Origin: Candidatus Woesearchaeota archaeon
GTDB taxonomy: Archaea > Nanobdellota > Nanobdellia > Woesearchaeales > WAPY01
Direction of reading: 5' to 3'
NCBI GenBank assembly: GCA_015520525.1
Contig: WAPY01000076.1
Coordinates: 1 to 10,616, forward strand
DNA: 10,616 nucleotides
In this document: piece after piece, positions 1 through 6,445 of the stretch
Layout of the letters: each line of letters opens with the position of its first letter
Position numbering within the stretch: the first letter of the stretch is position 1
Notes under the pieces: generated by a model
Databases searched by the model: none
Seen by the model: only the letters and a program-made list of their open reading frames with translations
Told to the model about the DNA's origin: nothing
Translations under genes and position numbers: made by a program

Positions 1-1
1 G

Positions 2-700
2 GAGGGAGCAACGACAATAATTATATCCCTGTTTATATTGAAGGTTGGTTTAGAAACAACAAAAAGCTCAGTGCTTGCGCTTATGGACTACAATCCAAGA
101 GAAACAAACTCAATAATAAACTGGCTCAACAACAAAGGAAGAGAAGAAAAAATAAAATTCACAAAACTAAAAATAAGAGAAGCAGGGCCTTTCCTGCTCG
201 GAGAAGCCGAAGTTGAAGTAAACCAAGAGGAGAACATAAAGAAAGCCTATGAGAGAATAGAAGAGATACGGAAAGAAGCTATGAAAAAGTTTGACTTAAC
301 ACAGCTCCAAGTCATAATAAAACCTGCAGAGAAGAGAATAGTAAAAGTGATAATACCCACAACGAACAAAGAGGTTTCTGAACACTTCGCAAGAGCAAAT
401 GAATTTGAGGTATTTAAAGTTGATTTAAAAAAGAAGCAGTTCAAAGAAGAAGAAAGCATAAAAAATCCTTTCATCAAAAAACCAGTTAGAGCAGGATTAT
501 CCGCAGCAAAATTCTTAATAACAAAAGGGATTGATTATGTGATAACAAAAGAAATTGGAGAAATAAGTTTACACACTTTAGCGGACAACAATGTGAGCAT
601 ACTGAAAGCAGAAAGTAAAGAACCAGAAAAAGTCATTGAAGAATTTTTGAAGGGAAAATTAAAGTATTTAAAGAGAGCAACAAGAATAAAAGACAAATAA
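2..700 (+). CDS. CDF-family cation transporter, C-terminal part, fused to a NifX-like domain (5' partial)
   Basis: The frame is open to the left window edge, so the start is outside and the TTG at 38 is an internal Leu codon. The first visible residues (EGATTIIISLFI, then LKVGLETTKSS...LMDYNP) look like the last transmembrane helix of a cation diffusion facilitator, ending in the family's typical 'LlD.sp' stretch. About 70 residues follow that fit the CDF cytoplasmic metallochaperone-like domain (nt 98-330, with REAGPFLLGEAEVEV and the ANIKKAYERIEEI-type helix). From about nt 335 to 670 the chain matches the dinitrogenase iron-molybdenum cofactor (NifX/ORP) fold: KVIIPTTNKEVSEHFARANEF, a central RAGLSAAKFL helix, then GIDYVITKEIGEIS. 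CDF proteins exchange divalent metal (Zn, Fe, Mn) for protons at the membrane; the NifX part suggests sensing or delivery of a metal or cluster. The metal-site residues of the transporter lie upstream and cannot be checked. It ends 10 nt before the next gene, consistent with an operon. Confidence 0.8.
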   Translation, partial: EGATTIIISLFILKVGLETTKSSVLALMDYNPRETNSIINWLNNKGREEKIKFTKLKIREAGPFLLGEAEVEVNQEENIKKAYERIEEIRKEAMKKFDLTQLQVIIKPAEKRIVKVIIPTTNKEVSEHFARANEFEVFKVDLKKKQFKEEESIKNPFIKKPVRAGLSAAKFLITKGIDYVITKEIGEISLHTLADNNVSILKAESKEPEKVIEEFLKGKLKYLKRATRIKDK

Positions 701-710
701 AAAACAAAAG

Positions 711-1439
711 ATGATGATAATGGCCGAAGTAAAAATTCAAATAATATACGACAATACAATAAATTCGCAGTTTGAAGGAACAAGCCTGAAAAGTGATTGG
801 GGATTCTCAGCAATCGTAACAACAAAAAACCACAAAATACTATTTGATACAGGAGCCAAGTTCAGTATACTCTATGAGAACATGCTCAGATTAAACTACA
901 AACCAGAAGAGATAGATACAGTATTCATATCACACGAGCACAAAGATCACATAGGAGGATTGATGGGATTCTTAAAGAAAAATCCCCAAGTAACAGTCTA
1001 CATACCGAACAGCATATCAGAAAGCAAAAAGAAAGAGATAATAAAAGCAGGCGGGCAGATAATTGAAACAAGCAAGATAACAACCTTGTTTGATAACATA
1101 GCAACAACAGGCCCCATGGGAACTGACATAAAAGAACAATCAATGATAATAATGACAACAAAAGGAGCTGTCATAATAACCGGATGCTCACATCCAGGAA
1201 TAGTTAACATAACAGAAAGCGTCAAAGTTCTAAGCAATGTGTATGCTGTAATAGGAGGATTCCATCTGTTCAGAGAAAAAGAAGAGAAGATAAAAGAGAT
1301 TGTTGATGAAATGAAGAATGAAGGTATTGAAAAGATCATGCCCGCCCATTGCACCGGAGAAAAAGCAAAGGAGAAATTCAAAGAAGAGTTTGGGAATAAA
1401 TATCTTGAGGCAGGAGTTGGTTCAGAGGTGTTAATATGA
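711..1439 (+). CDS. MBL-fold metallo-hydrolase, MJ0301-like (dihydropterin-phosphate synthase-related)
   Basis: A 242-residue cytoplasmic metallo-beta-lactamase-fold protein. Metal ligands are visible in order: the HxHxDH motif (H75, H77, D79, H80 in SHEHKDHIGG), H161 in GCSHPGI, H185 in GGFHL and H213 in PAHCTG. The NxxF.....SDWGFSA opening, the GCSHPG segment and the PAHCTG end are typical of the family annotated as 7,8-dihydropterin-6-methyl-4-(beta-D-ribofuranosyl)-aminobenzene-5'-phosphate synthase, named after a Methanocaldococcus protein. That reaction belongs to methanopterin biosynthesis. Many relatives lie in organisms without that pathway, so I assign the fold firmly and the substrate not at all. 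The start is uncertain: ATG codons at 711, 714 and 720 are all in frame and none has a strong Shine-Dalgarno site. Its stop overlaps the next start by 4 nt (ATGA), so the two are probably translationally coupled. Confidence 0.88.
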   Translation: MMIMAEVKIQIIYDNTINSQFEGTSLKSDWGFSAIVTTKNHKILFDTGAKFSILYENMLRLNYKPEEIDTVFISHEHKDHIGGLMGFLKKNPQVTVYIPNSISESKKKEIIKAGGQIIETSKITTLFDNIATTGPMGTDIKEQSMIIMTTKGAVIITGCSHPGIVNITESVKVLSNVYAVIGGFHLFREKEEKIKEIVDEMKNEGIEKIMPAHCTGEKAKEKFKEEFGNKYLEAGVGSEVLI

Positions 1440-2017
1440 CAACACTCGAAGAATTAAAACAGAAGGTTGAAGAATGCAAAAAGTGTGGGCTTTACAAAAC
1501 ACGAAAAAAAGTCGTGTTTGGAAGTGGAGATGAGAAGAGCAAAATAATGTTTATAGGAGAAGCTCCCGGGAGAAATGAAGACGAGCAGGGAGAACCATTC
1601 GTCGGCCGAGCAGGACAATTCTTAAACCAACTTTTGAAAGAAGCAAACTTAAAGAGGGAAGAGATTTACATAACAAACATACTTAAGTGCAGACCGCCAA
1701 ACAACAGAGACCCGACGGAAGAAGAAATAAAGATGTGCTCTCCTTACTTAGACAAGCAACTGACAATAATAAGACCAAAAGTTATAATCACACTTGGGAA
1801 TTACTCCACAAAATACATACTGAAGAAATTCGGGAAGACGCCAGAGTCAATAAGCAGAATACATGGAGAGGTTTATCATGTAAAAAACCTGCTGTTTGAC
1901 ATGAAGATAATACCAAGCTACCATCCAGCAGCCGCCCTTTACAATCCAAACATGAAGCAGGTAATAATAAATGATTTCAAAAAGATAAAAAAAGAAATTG
2001 GAGATGATAAAAGATGA
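1436..2017 (+). CDS. udg: Type-4 uracil-DNA glycosylase (4Fe-4S)
   Basis: A 193-residue base-excision repair enzyme that removes uracil from DNA. Family-4 hallmarks are all present: the catalytic motif GEAPGRNEDEQGEPFVGRAG at residues 41-60, the TNILKCRPPNNRDP block at 80-93, PKVIITLG at 114-121 and the C-terminal SYHPAA motif (H163). The four cluster cysteines are at C14, C17 (ECKKCGL), C85 (LKCRPP) and C101 (KMCSPYL), the known spacing for the family's 4Fe-4S cluster. Length is normal. The ATG overlaps the preceding stop by 4 nt and is preceded by GAGGTG at 1425-1430, 5 nt away, which supports this start. Because its cluster must be loaded, it is a plausible client of the Fe-S carrier encoded immediately downstream, but that is inference from position. 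Confidence 0.94.
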   Translation: MTTLEELKQKVEECKKCGLYKTRKKVVFGSGDEKSKIMFIGEAPGRNEDEQGEPFVGRAGQFLNQLLKEANLKREEIYITNILKCRPPNNRDPTEEEIKMCSPYLDKQLTIIRPKVIITLGNYSTKYILKKFGKTPESISRIHGEVYHVKNLLFDMKIIPSYHPAAALYNPNMKQVIINDFKKIKKEIGDDKR

Positions 2018-2823
2018 ACACACAAGAGTTCTACACAAACATGAAGACAGAGCAGGACAAGATAAGAGAGAACATACAGAAGATAAAGAACAGAATAGTT
2101 GTTTTCTCAGGAAAAGGAGGAGTTGGAAAAACGATGATGACAATAAACTTAGCATACGAACTAAGCAAGAAGCATAAAGTAGGAATACTTGACAGTGATG
2201 TAACCGCACCGAACATACCAAAGATGCTCAAGATAAAAGATGAGTTGAGAGTAAAAGATGAAAAGATAATTCCTGTTGAGCATAAAGGAGTTAGAATAGT
2301 GTCCTCAGGATTTATGGCGAAAGAGAACGACGCAATAATATGGATGGGCCCCTTAAGGTCAAAATTAATAAATCAATTCTTATCAGATGTTAATTGGCAG
2401 GACACAGAATATCTACTGGCGGATTTACCTCCAGGCACAGGAGATGAAGTTCTTACAATAACACAAAGTATGAAGCCAAACATAGCAATAATAATAACAA
2501 CACCCCAAGAAGTCTCGTTGGGAGATGCAAGAAGAGCAATAGCAATGGCAAAGAAGATGAACATTCCCCACATTTACTTAATTGAGAATATGTCATACTT
2601 GAAATGCCCAAACTGCGGGGCGAAAATAGACCTCTTCGGAGAAGGAAACACAAGGAAACTGAGCGAGGAAACAGGGGTAGAATTGATAGGTGAAATTCCC
2701 CTAGATATAAAAGTGAGAAAGGGAACTGACGAAGGAAAGATAGGTGTTCTCGAATTTGAGGAAAGCGAATTCTCGCAGAAGATCAAGAAAGCAACAGAGA
2801 AAATACTTGAGGTGAGCCAATGA
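2014..2823 (+). CDS. mrp: Mrp/NBP35/ApbC family Fe-S cluster carrier ATPase
   Basis: A 269-residue cytoplasmic P-loop ATPase of the Mrp/NBP35 family, which bind a [4Fe-4S] cluster at a dimer interface and transfer it to apo-proteins. Visible motifs are the deviant Walker A GKGGVGKT (33-40), the DSDVTAPNIPK switch region (60-70), WMGP (110-113), the DLPPGTGD motif (137-144) and the ENMSYLKCPNCG segment with the cluster-bridging CxxC at C198 and C201. Length and order are those of a complete short archaeal Mrp, without the N-terminal MIP18-like domain of bacterial Mrp. The ATG overlaps the preceding stop by 4 nt. Upstream at 2000-2008 is GGAGATGAT, one mismatch from the full anti-16S consensus, with a 5-nt spacer, so this start is well supported. 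Confidence 0.94.
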   Translation: MNTQEFYTNMKTEQDKIRENIQKIKNRIVVFSGKGGVGKTMMTINLAYELSKKHKVGILDSDVTAPNIPKMLKIKDELRVKDEKIIPVEHKGVRIVSSGFMAKENDAIIWMGPLRSKLINQFLSDVNWQDTEYLLADLPPGTGDEVLTITQSMKPNIAIIITTPQEVSLGDARRAIAMAKKMNIPHIYLIENMSYLKCPNCGAKIDLFGEGNTRKLSEETGVELIGEIPLDIKVRKGTDEGKIGVLEFEESEFSQKIKKATEKILEVSQ

Positions 2824-3149
2824 AGATAGCACTGCCAACAGAAGACAACGAAACAATATTCCCACACTTTGGAAGAACACCGAAGTTCATAATAATAGAC
2901 ACTGAAACTGGAGAGTCAAAAACAATAAACAACAACCACGACGAGAAATTTCCAGCAACAAAAGTGGCTGAGGAGAAAGTCAACATAGTTATAACAAACT
3001 CATTGGGAAATGGAGCGATAGCCATGCTCAAAAATTACAACATAAAAGTTCTGAAAGCAAAATACAAGAGAATAAAAGACAACATAGAACATTTAGATGA
3101 ACTTAAAGAACCGACAAAAGGATGCCCAGGCGGACACTACAAAGAATAA
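2820..3149 (+). CDS. NifX/ORP-like protein (dinitrogenase iron-molybdenum cofactor domain)
   Basis: A 109-residue single-domain protein of the NifX/NafY/ORP superfamily. Family features are the N-terminal MKIALPTEDN strand, the FPHFGRTPKFIIID segment with a conserved-type His16, a KVAEEKVNIVITNSLGNGAIAML core and the KNYNIKVLKA strand. Members bind Fe-Mo cofactor precursors or, in the orange protein of Desulfovibrio, a Mo-Cu sulfide cluster. The C-terminus carries GCPGGHYKE, where Cys102 and His106 could be metal ligands; I infer this from residue type only. It overlaps the mrp stop by 4 nt, with GAGGTGA at 2809-2815 and a 4-nt spacer. Sitting between Mrp and two MinD-ferredoxin ATPases, it is the likely cofactor-binding partner of those ATPases. 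The C-terminal domain of the first gene in the window is a second copy of the same fold. Confidence 0.88.
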   Translation: MKIALPTEDNETIFPHFGRTPKFIIIDTETGESKTINNNHDEKFPATKVAEEKVNIVITNSLGNGAIAMLKNYNIKVLKAKYKRIKDNIEHLDELKEPTKGCPGGHYKE

Positions 3150-3166
3150 ATTAATAAAAAAGAGAA

Positions 3167-4009
3167 ATGATAATCTCGGTAACTGGAGGAAAGGGAGGAA
3201 CTGGGAAATCAACAATAGCCACCTCCTTAGCGTACTACTTATCACAGAACAACAAAGTTCTTTTAATAGACGCAGATGTTGAATGCCCAAACGATAATTT
3301 AATACTGCCCGCAGAGTTGAAGGAGAGAAGAAATGTCGAGCAGTTCATACCAAAGTTTGATATGGACAAGTGCAACTACTGCGGGGAATGCTCGAGGAAC
3401 TGCAAAGAACACGCTATAATAATAGCAAGAGATAGATTATTATTCTTCCCTGAGCAATGCACGGGCTGTAAGGTCTGTATGATAGTGTGCCCGAAGAAAG
3501 CAATAAGCAAGGATTCAAAAACCATAGGAGAAATAATAACTTATTATGTCAACAAAAACCTGACCATAAAGACAGGAGTTCTAAAACCTGGAGTAGAAGA
3601 AAGCTCTCCGATAGTTTCAGAGTTGATAAAAGAAGCTGATAACAACAACTACGATTTTACAATAATAGACACGGCAGCAGGAACACACTGCAATGTTATA
3701 AAAGCAATACTGCCAAGCGATGAGGCGATACTTGTTACAGAACCTACGCCTTTAGGATTAAATGACTTAAAATTAATCGCCGGTGTGATTAAAGAGATAA
3801 AGAAAAAAGCAAAAGTTGTGATAAACAAATTTGGATTGAGCAAAGAGTATGAGAATAAGATAGAAGAATTCTGCAGGAAAGAAGGAATTGAAATACTTGG
3901 AAGAGTAAATTATGACGAAAGAATAAGAAACTCATACATAAATAAAGAACCGATAATCGACCAAAGCATAAACAAAATAGGAGATTACTATGAGAGAAGA
4001 ACCTACTAA
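3167..4009 (+). CDS. MinD-like P-loop ATPase with inserted ferredoxin domain (first copy)
   Basis: A 280-residue cytoplasmic protein of the family of MinD-superfamily ATPases with an inserted ferredoxin domain (COG1149 type). Walker A is GGKGGTGKS (7-15), followed by DADVECPN (35-42). The insert holds two 4Fe-4S motifs: C69, C72, C75, C79 and C98, C101, C104, C108. The second ends in the usual Cys-Pro, but the first ends in Cys-Lys. Then come LKPGVEESSPIV (139-150) and DTAAGTHC (168-175), the Walker B-like region of this family. The role is presumed to be ATP-dependent electron or cluster transfer; the exact reaction is unknown. It starts 17 nt after the NifX-like gene with only a weak purine-rich leader (AAAGAGAA). 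Its 3' end overlaps the next gene by 20 nt. Confidence 0.9.
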   Translation: MIISVTGGKGGTGKSTIATSLAYYLSQNNKVLLIDADVECPNDNLILPAELKERRNVEQFIPKFDMDKCNYCGECSRNCKEHAIIIARDRLLFFPEQCTGCKVCMIVCPKKAISKDSKTIGEIITYYVNKNLTIKTGVLKPGVEESSPIVSELIKEADNNNYDFTIIDTAAGTHCNVIKAILPSDEAILVTEPTPLGLNDLKLIAGVIKEIKKKAKVVINKFGLSKEYENKIEEFCRKEGIEILGRVNYDERIRNSYINKEPIIDQSINKIGDYYERRTY

Positions 4010-4892
4010 AATAACAATAGCATCAGGAAAAGGAGGAGTTGGAAAATCGCTAGTTACATCAACGATAGCGACAGCGCTGAAAGAAAAGTATAGAATAATC
4101 ATAGGAGACTGCGACGCAGACACTCCAAACCAAAAGATTTACTTCTCAAAATACATATATGATAAAGAAGAGAGGCAGATAATCGCAGGAGAAAAAGCGT
4201 TCGTCAATGAGGAACTGTGCGACAACTGCAAAAAATGCTCTGTCTGCCCATACAACGCAATAACATTCAAAGAACACGCAATAATCAATTCTTTATTGTG
4301 CGAAGGGTGCGGGCTGTGCAAGATTGTATGCCCAAGAAAAGCCATTGAGTTAAAAGAGATTGAGAACGCTAAACTGATAAAGTACAAAACAAGGTTCGGC
4401 ATGAAAATAATAAGTGCACAGTTAAAGCCGGGAGAATCAGGAAGCGGAAAAATAGTAGATGAAGTAAAAAAGGAAGCGGAGAAGGAAGCTAAAGAGGAAA
4501 AAGCGGACCTCATACTCTACGATTCAGCGGCAGGAATAGGATGCCCAGTAATATCCTCTGTAAAAAACTCAGACTATGTAATTTTGGTTGTTGAGCCGAC
4601 GCCAAGCTCATTCAATGACATGAGAAGGACAAATGAAGTTGTAAAAGAATTCAACATAAAAACAGGATGCGTAATAAACAACTCAAACTTTAACGAAGAC
4701 ATAAAAGAAGAGATAAGAGAATACTGCAACAAAGAGAATATAGACTTATTAGATGAAATACCCAACGATAAGAGATTTATAAAAGCAATAACTCAACTTG
4801 AACCTGCAATACTCTACGACAAAACATTGAAGAGATATTTTATAAAAACATTGAATAAAGTTGAAGAAATCTGCGAGCAAACAAACAATTAA
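3990..4892 (+). CDS. MinD-like P-loop ATPase with inserted ferredoxin domain (second copy)
   Basis: A 300-residue paralogue of the preceding gene with the same layout: Walker A SGKGGVGKS (12-20), DCDADTPN (40-47), inserted 2x[4Fe-4S] ferredoxin, LKPGESGSGKIV (145-156) and DSAAGIGCP (178-186). The second cluster motif is standard (C104, C107, C110, C114-Pro). The first is C77, C80, C83, C86-Pro: only two residues separate the third and fourth Cys instead of three. A GIGC cysteine (C185) aligns with THC in the first copy. Tandem pairs of this family are common and probably act as a heterodimer. The ATG lies inside the previous gene, with AGGAG at 3979-3983 and a 6-nt spacer, supporting the start despite the 20-nt overlap. 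Its stop overlaps the opposing gene's stop. Confidence 0.9.
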   Translation: MREEPTKITIASGKGGVGKSLVTSTIATALKEKYRIIIGDCDADTPNQKIYFSKYIYDKEERQIIAGEKAFVNEELCDNCKKCSVCPYNAITFKEHAIINSLLCEGCGLCKIVCPRKAIELKEIENAKLIKYKTRFGMKIISAQLKPGESGSGKIVDEVKKEAEKEAKEEKADLILYDSAAGIGCPVISSVKNSDYVILVVEPTPSSFNDMRRTNEVVKEFNIKTGCVINNSNFNEDIKEEIREYCNKENIDLLDEIPNDKRFIKAITQLEPAILYDKTLKRYFIKTLNKVEEICEQTNN

Positions 4893-5494
4893 GGATCTTT
4901 GATCTTCTCCTTTAACTTATAAATAATATCAGGCGCCTTAAGTGAATTGTCAAAAGGAATGACAACATAACCATTATACCAAAATGAATGCTTAAATTTG
5001 CCCAAACCATCCTTCATATAATCAGGCAGAGGCTCCCTAAATTTGTTGCTAATAAGATCATAAGACCTTCTCATAGGATCGGTTAAATAAACTGCGAACA
5101 ATCCTTTGCCACTAACGAAGATTTGATATGTGGGCATGGGCACGGAAGGATCAACAGTATTAAGAAAAATCTCAGTAGGCCTCGGAAGCAACTTAACATC
5201 ATGACCTGATAAAAATTTTAGGAAGCTCTCTTTAACAACATCCTCATACAAAAGCTTGGAAACCCAACCAGCATCTTTATTTTTGAACTCTGTAAGAATA
5301 ACAAGATTCTGCTCGCCAATCTGCTCTTTCACATATGACTCGTGCTCTTTGCGAAGGGATTTATAAATACGTGATGAACCGAAGGCTGTGCCTGCAATGA
5401 GAGAACCAACAACAGCGAGACTTATAAGAGTTTTTCTCACTTTAGGTTTATGCAACTCTTCAGTAGCCTTGCTTACCAACTCAGTTAATCCCAT
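4889..5494 (-). CDS. Conserved-looking hypothetical protein with one N-terminal membrane helix
   Basis: A 201-residue protein I do not recognise. A basic 21-residue N-terminus (KPKVRK) precedes one hydrophobic helix, about residues 22-41 (LISLAVVGSLIAGTAFG), followed by another basic stretch (RIYKSLRKEH). The remaining 150 residues look globular, with alternating hydrophobic strands (NLVILTEF, YQIFVSGKGLFAVYLTD, YVVIPFD) and a LLPRPTEIFLN segment. Cys is absent, unlike in the two surface-protein genes upstream. No lipobox or signal-peptidase site is evident, so it is probably membrane-anchored; both flanks of the helix are basic, so orientation is not clear. It has its own TATA promoter only about 25 nt ahead of the ATG and is therefore probably expressed from a leaderless message, separately from the two upstream genes. 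It is convergent with the Fe-S operon, sharing the TTAA at 4889-4892. Confidence 0.75.
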   Translation of the reverse strand: MGLTELVSKATEELHKPKVRKTLISLAVVGSLIAGTAFGSSRIYKSLRKEHESYVKEQIGEQNLVILTEFKNKDAGWVSKLLYEDVVKESFLKFLSGHDVKLLPRPTEIFLNTVDPSVPMPTYQIFVSGKGLFAVYLTDPMRRSYDLISNKFREPLPDYMKDGLGKFKHSFWYNGYVVIPFDNSLKAPDIIYKLKEKIKDP

Positions 5495-5517
5495 AAAGAA
5501 CGAGAAAGAAAGGGTTG

Positions 5518-5525
5518 TTTATAAA
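5518..5525 (-). promoter_or_regulatory. Archaeal TATA box for the 201-residue membrane protein gene
   Basis: TTTATAAA lies on the minus strand upstream of the ATG at 5494. If it occupies roughly -31 to -24, as archaeal TATA boxes do, transcription begins at about 5494, the A of the start codon, giving a leaderless mRNA. Immediately upstream (5526-5532) the strand reads AGTAACA, whose adjacent AA fits a TFB-recognition element. There is no Shine-Dalgarno sequence before this ATG, which agrees with leaderless translation. This lies in the only true intergenic gap of note (5495-5551). Confidence 0.6.
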
Positions 5526-5551
5526 TGTTACTATTTGAAAGTGAAGATAAT

Positions 5552-6445
5552 CTAACTGCAATCAACAACTTCCCCATCTTTACAGCATTTATTGTTGAAG
5601 CGGGTGACAATGTTGTCCTTGTTAAAGGTCATATCCTTTGAGCACAAGCAACCGTAGGGGGGTAGATTTTTCTTGCTCGCTTTATCAGGCAGATTACCAC
5701 AAGTAGGATAATAATTTGAGCTTGAACCATCACCAGTGACCCAGCAGAACTTGTCGTTAACAGCAACAGTAACTTCATAATCATCATCAGTAGCAGAAAG
5801 GCAAGAGTAAGAATGAGGATCAAAAAGATCGGGCTTCACAGAATTGCCGCTAATATCAGAGATAAAATCTGAAACGGAGCCTATCCCATACTGCGATGTA
5901 GGAGAACAAAGAGTACCCGCAGAACAATAGTAGTAATCATGAGTTAAGAAAGCGAATTTAGGAGTGTTCAACAGAGCCAGGAATTCAGAATTGGATTTAT
6001 CATAAGATTCCTTCAAATTAGAATACATCTGCTCAGCGGCTTTATTCGTATTAACAGGATTACCTGATGCTATATCCTGAGCAATGGAAGCAAAACCCGC
6101 AGCAACAGCAAACTTGTTAAGTTCATCATCAGTCACAGGAACAAGTTTATACTCAACACCAAGATAAGGATTCTCGTTGGAAACCTTATCCTCCGGAAGA
6201 TTCATTAGCTCATTGCATGCTTTATGACAATCATTAGCACTGCCTTTGAATAAGAAATAGTCTAAAGAATTGCCACCTCCTTTGTAATTCGGATTTTTAA
6301 TAAAAACCCAATGATTAAAACCATTTAATTTATTATGGCAAAAACACATCTGCTTATTACTGCCCCCGCAACCAGAAAGGAACAAACTCAAAGACACCAG
6401 CAAGATGAAACCAACAATTAAAATTATATTATTATTTCGTTGCAA
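5552..6445 (-). CDS. Secreted Cys-containing lipoprotein, function unknown
   Basis: About 297 residues, with a classic lipoprotein signal: a basic/polar start (QRNNN), a long hydrophobic run (IILIVGFILLVSLSLFLS) and the lipobox LSGC, then a GGSN linker. The mature protein would be lipid-anchored at the Cys and face outside. It begins with closely spaced Cys (CFCHNK), has CHKAC, a central helical part rich in Ala and Asn, and a C-terminal half with paired cysteines (CSAGTLC, CLCSKD, NKCCKDGEVVDC), suggesting disulfide bonds. I recognise no enzyme family. For the start, GTG at 6454 is possible, but it is itself part of a Shine-Dalgarno AGGAGGTG; TTG at 6445 lies 6 nt downstream of that site and leaves a normal signal peptide, so I prefer TTG. 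The gene overlaps the 3' end of the giant surface-protein gene, implying coupled translation and a shared function. Confidence 0.8.
   Translation of the reverse strand: MQRNNNIILIVGFILLVSLSLFLSGCGGSNKQMCFCHNKLNGFNHWVFIKNPNYKGGGNSLDYFLFKGSANDCHKACNELMNLPEDKVSNENPYLGVEYKLVPVTDDELNKFAVAAGFASIAQDIASGNPVNTNKAAEQMYSNLKESYDKSNSEFLALLNTPKFAFLTHDYYYCSAGTLCSPTSQYGIGSVSDFISDISGNSVKPDLFDPHSYSCLSATDDDYEVTVAVNDKFCWVTGDGSSSNYYPTCGNLPDKASKKNLPPYGCLCSKDMTFNKDNIVTRFNNKCCKDGEVVDCS

Noticed and set aside
38..700. A complete 220-residue gene starting at TTG 38
   Set aside because: The frame is open to the window edge and the residues before the TTG form part of a transmembrane helix, so this is the tail of a longer transporter gene.
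998..1381. Minus-strand open frame of 127 codons
   Set aside because: It is a shadow of the MBL hydrolase, which has its full set of metal ligands; the antisense product is compositionally odd (Ser/Phe/Ile-rich).
3150..3166. A separate promoter for the MinD-ferredoxin pair in the 17-nt gap
   Set aside because: The gap is AT-rich (ATTAATAAAA), but too close to the ATG for a TATA box at the usual distance; the genes most likely share the upstream operon transcript.
4139..4513. Minus-strand open frame of 124 codons
   Set aside because: It is a shadow of the second MinD-ferredoxin ATPase, whose motifs are intact across this stretch.
4894..4904. GATC-TTT-GATC inverted repeat just after the operon stop, as a hairpin terminator
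   Set aside because: The stem is only four base pairs, it lies inside the opposing coding sequence, and archaeal termination relies on T-tracts rather than hairpins.
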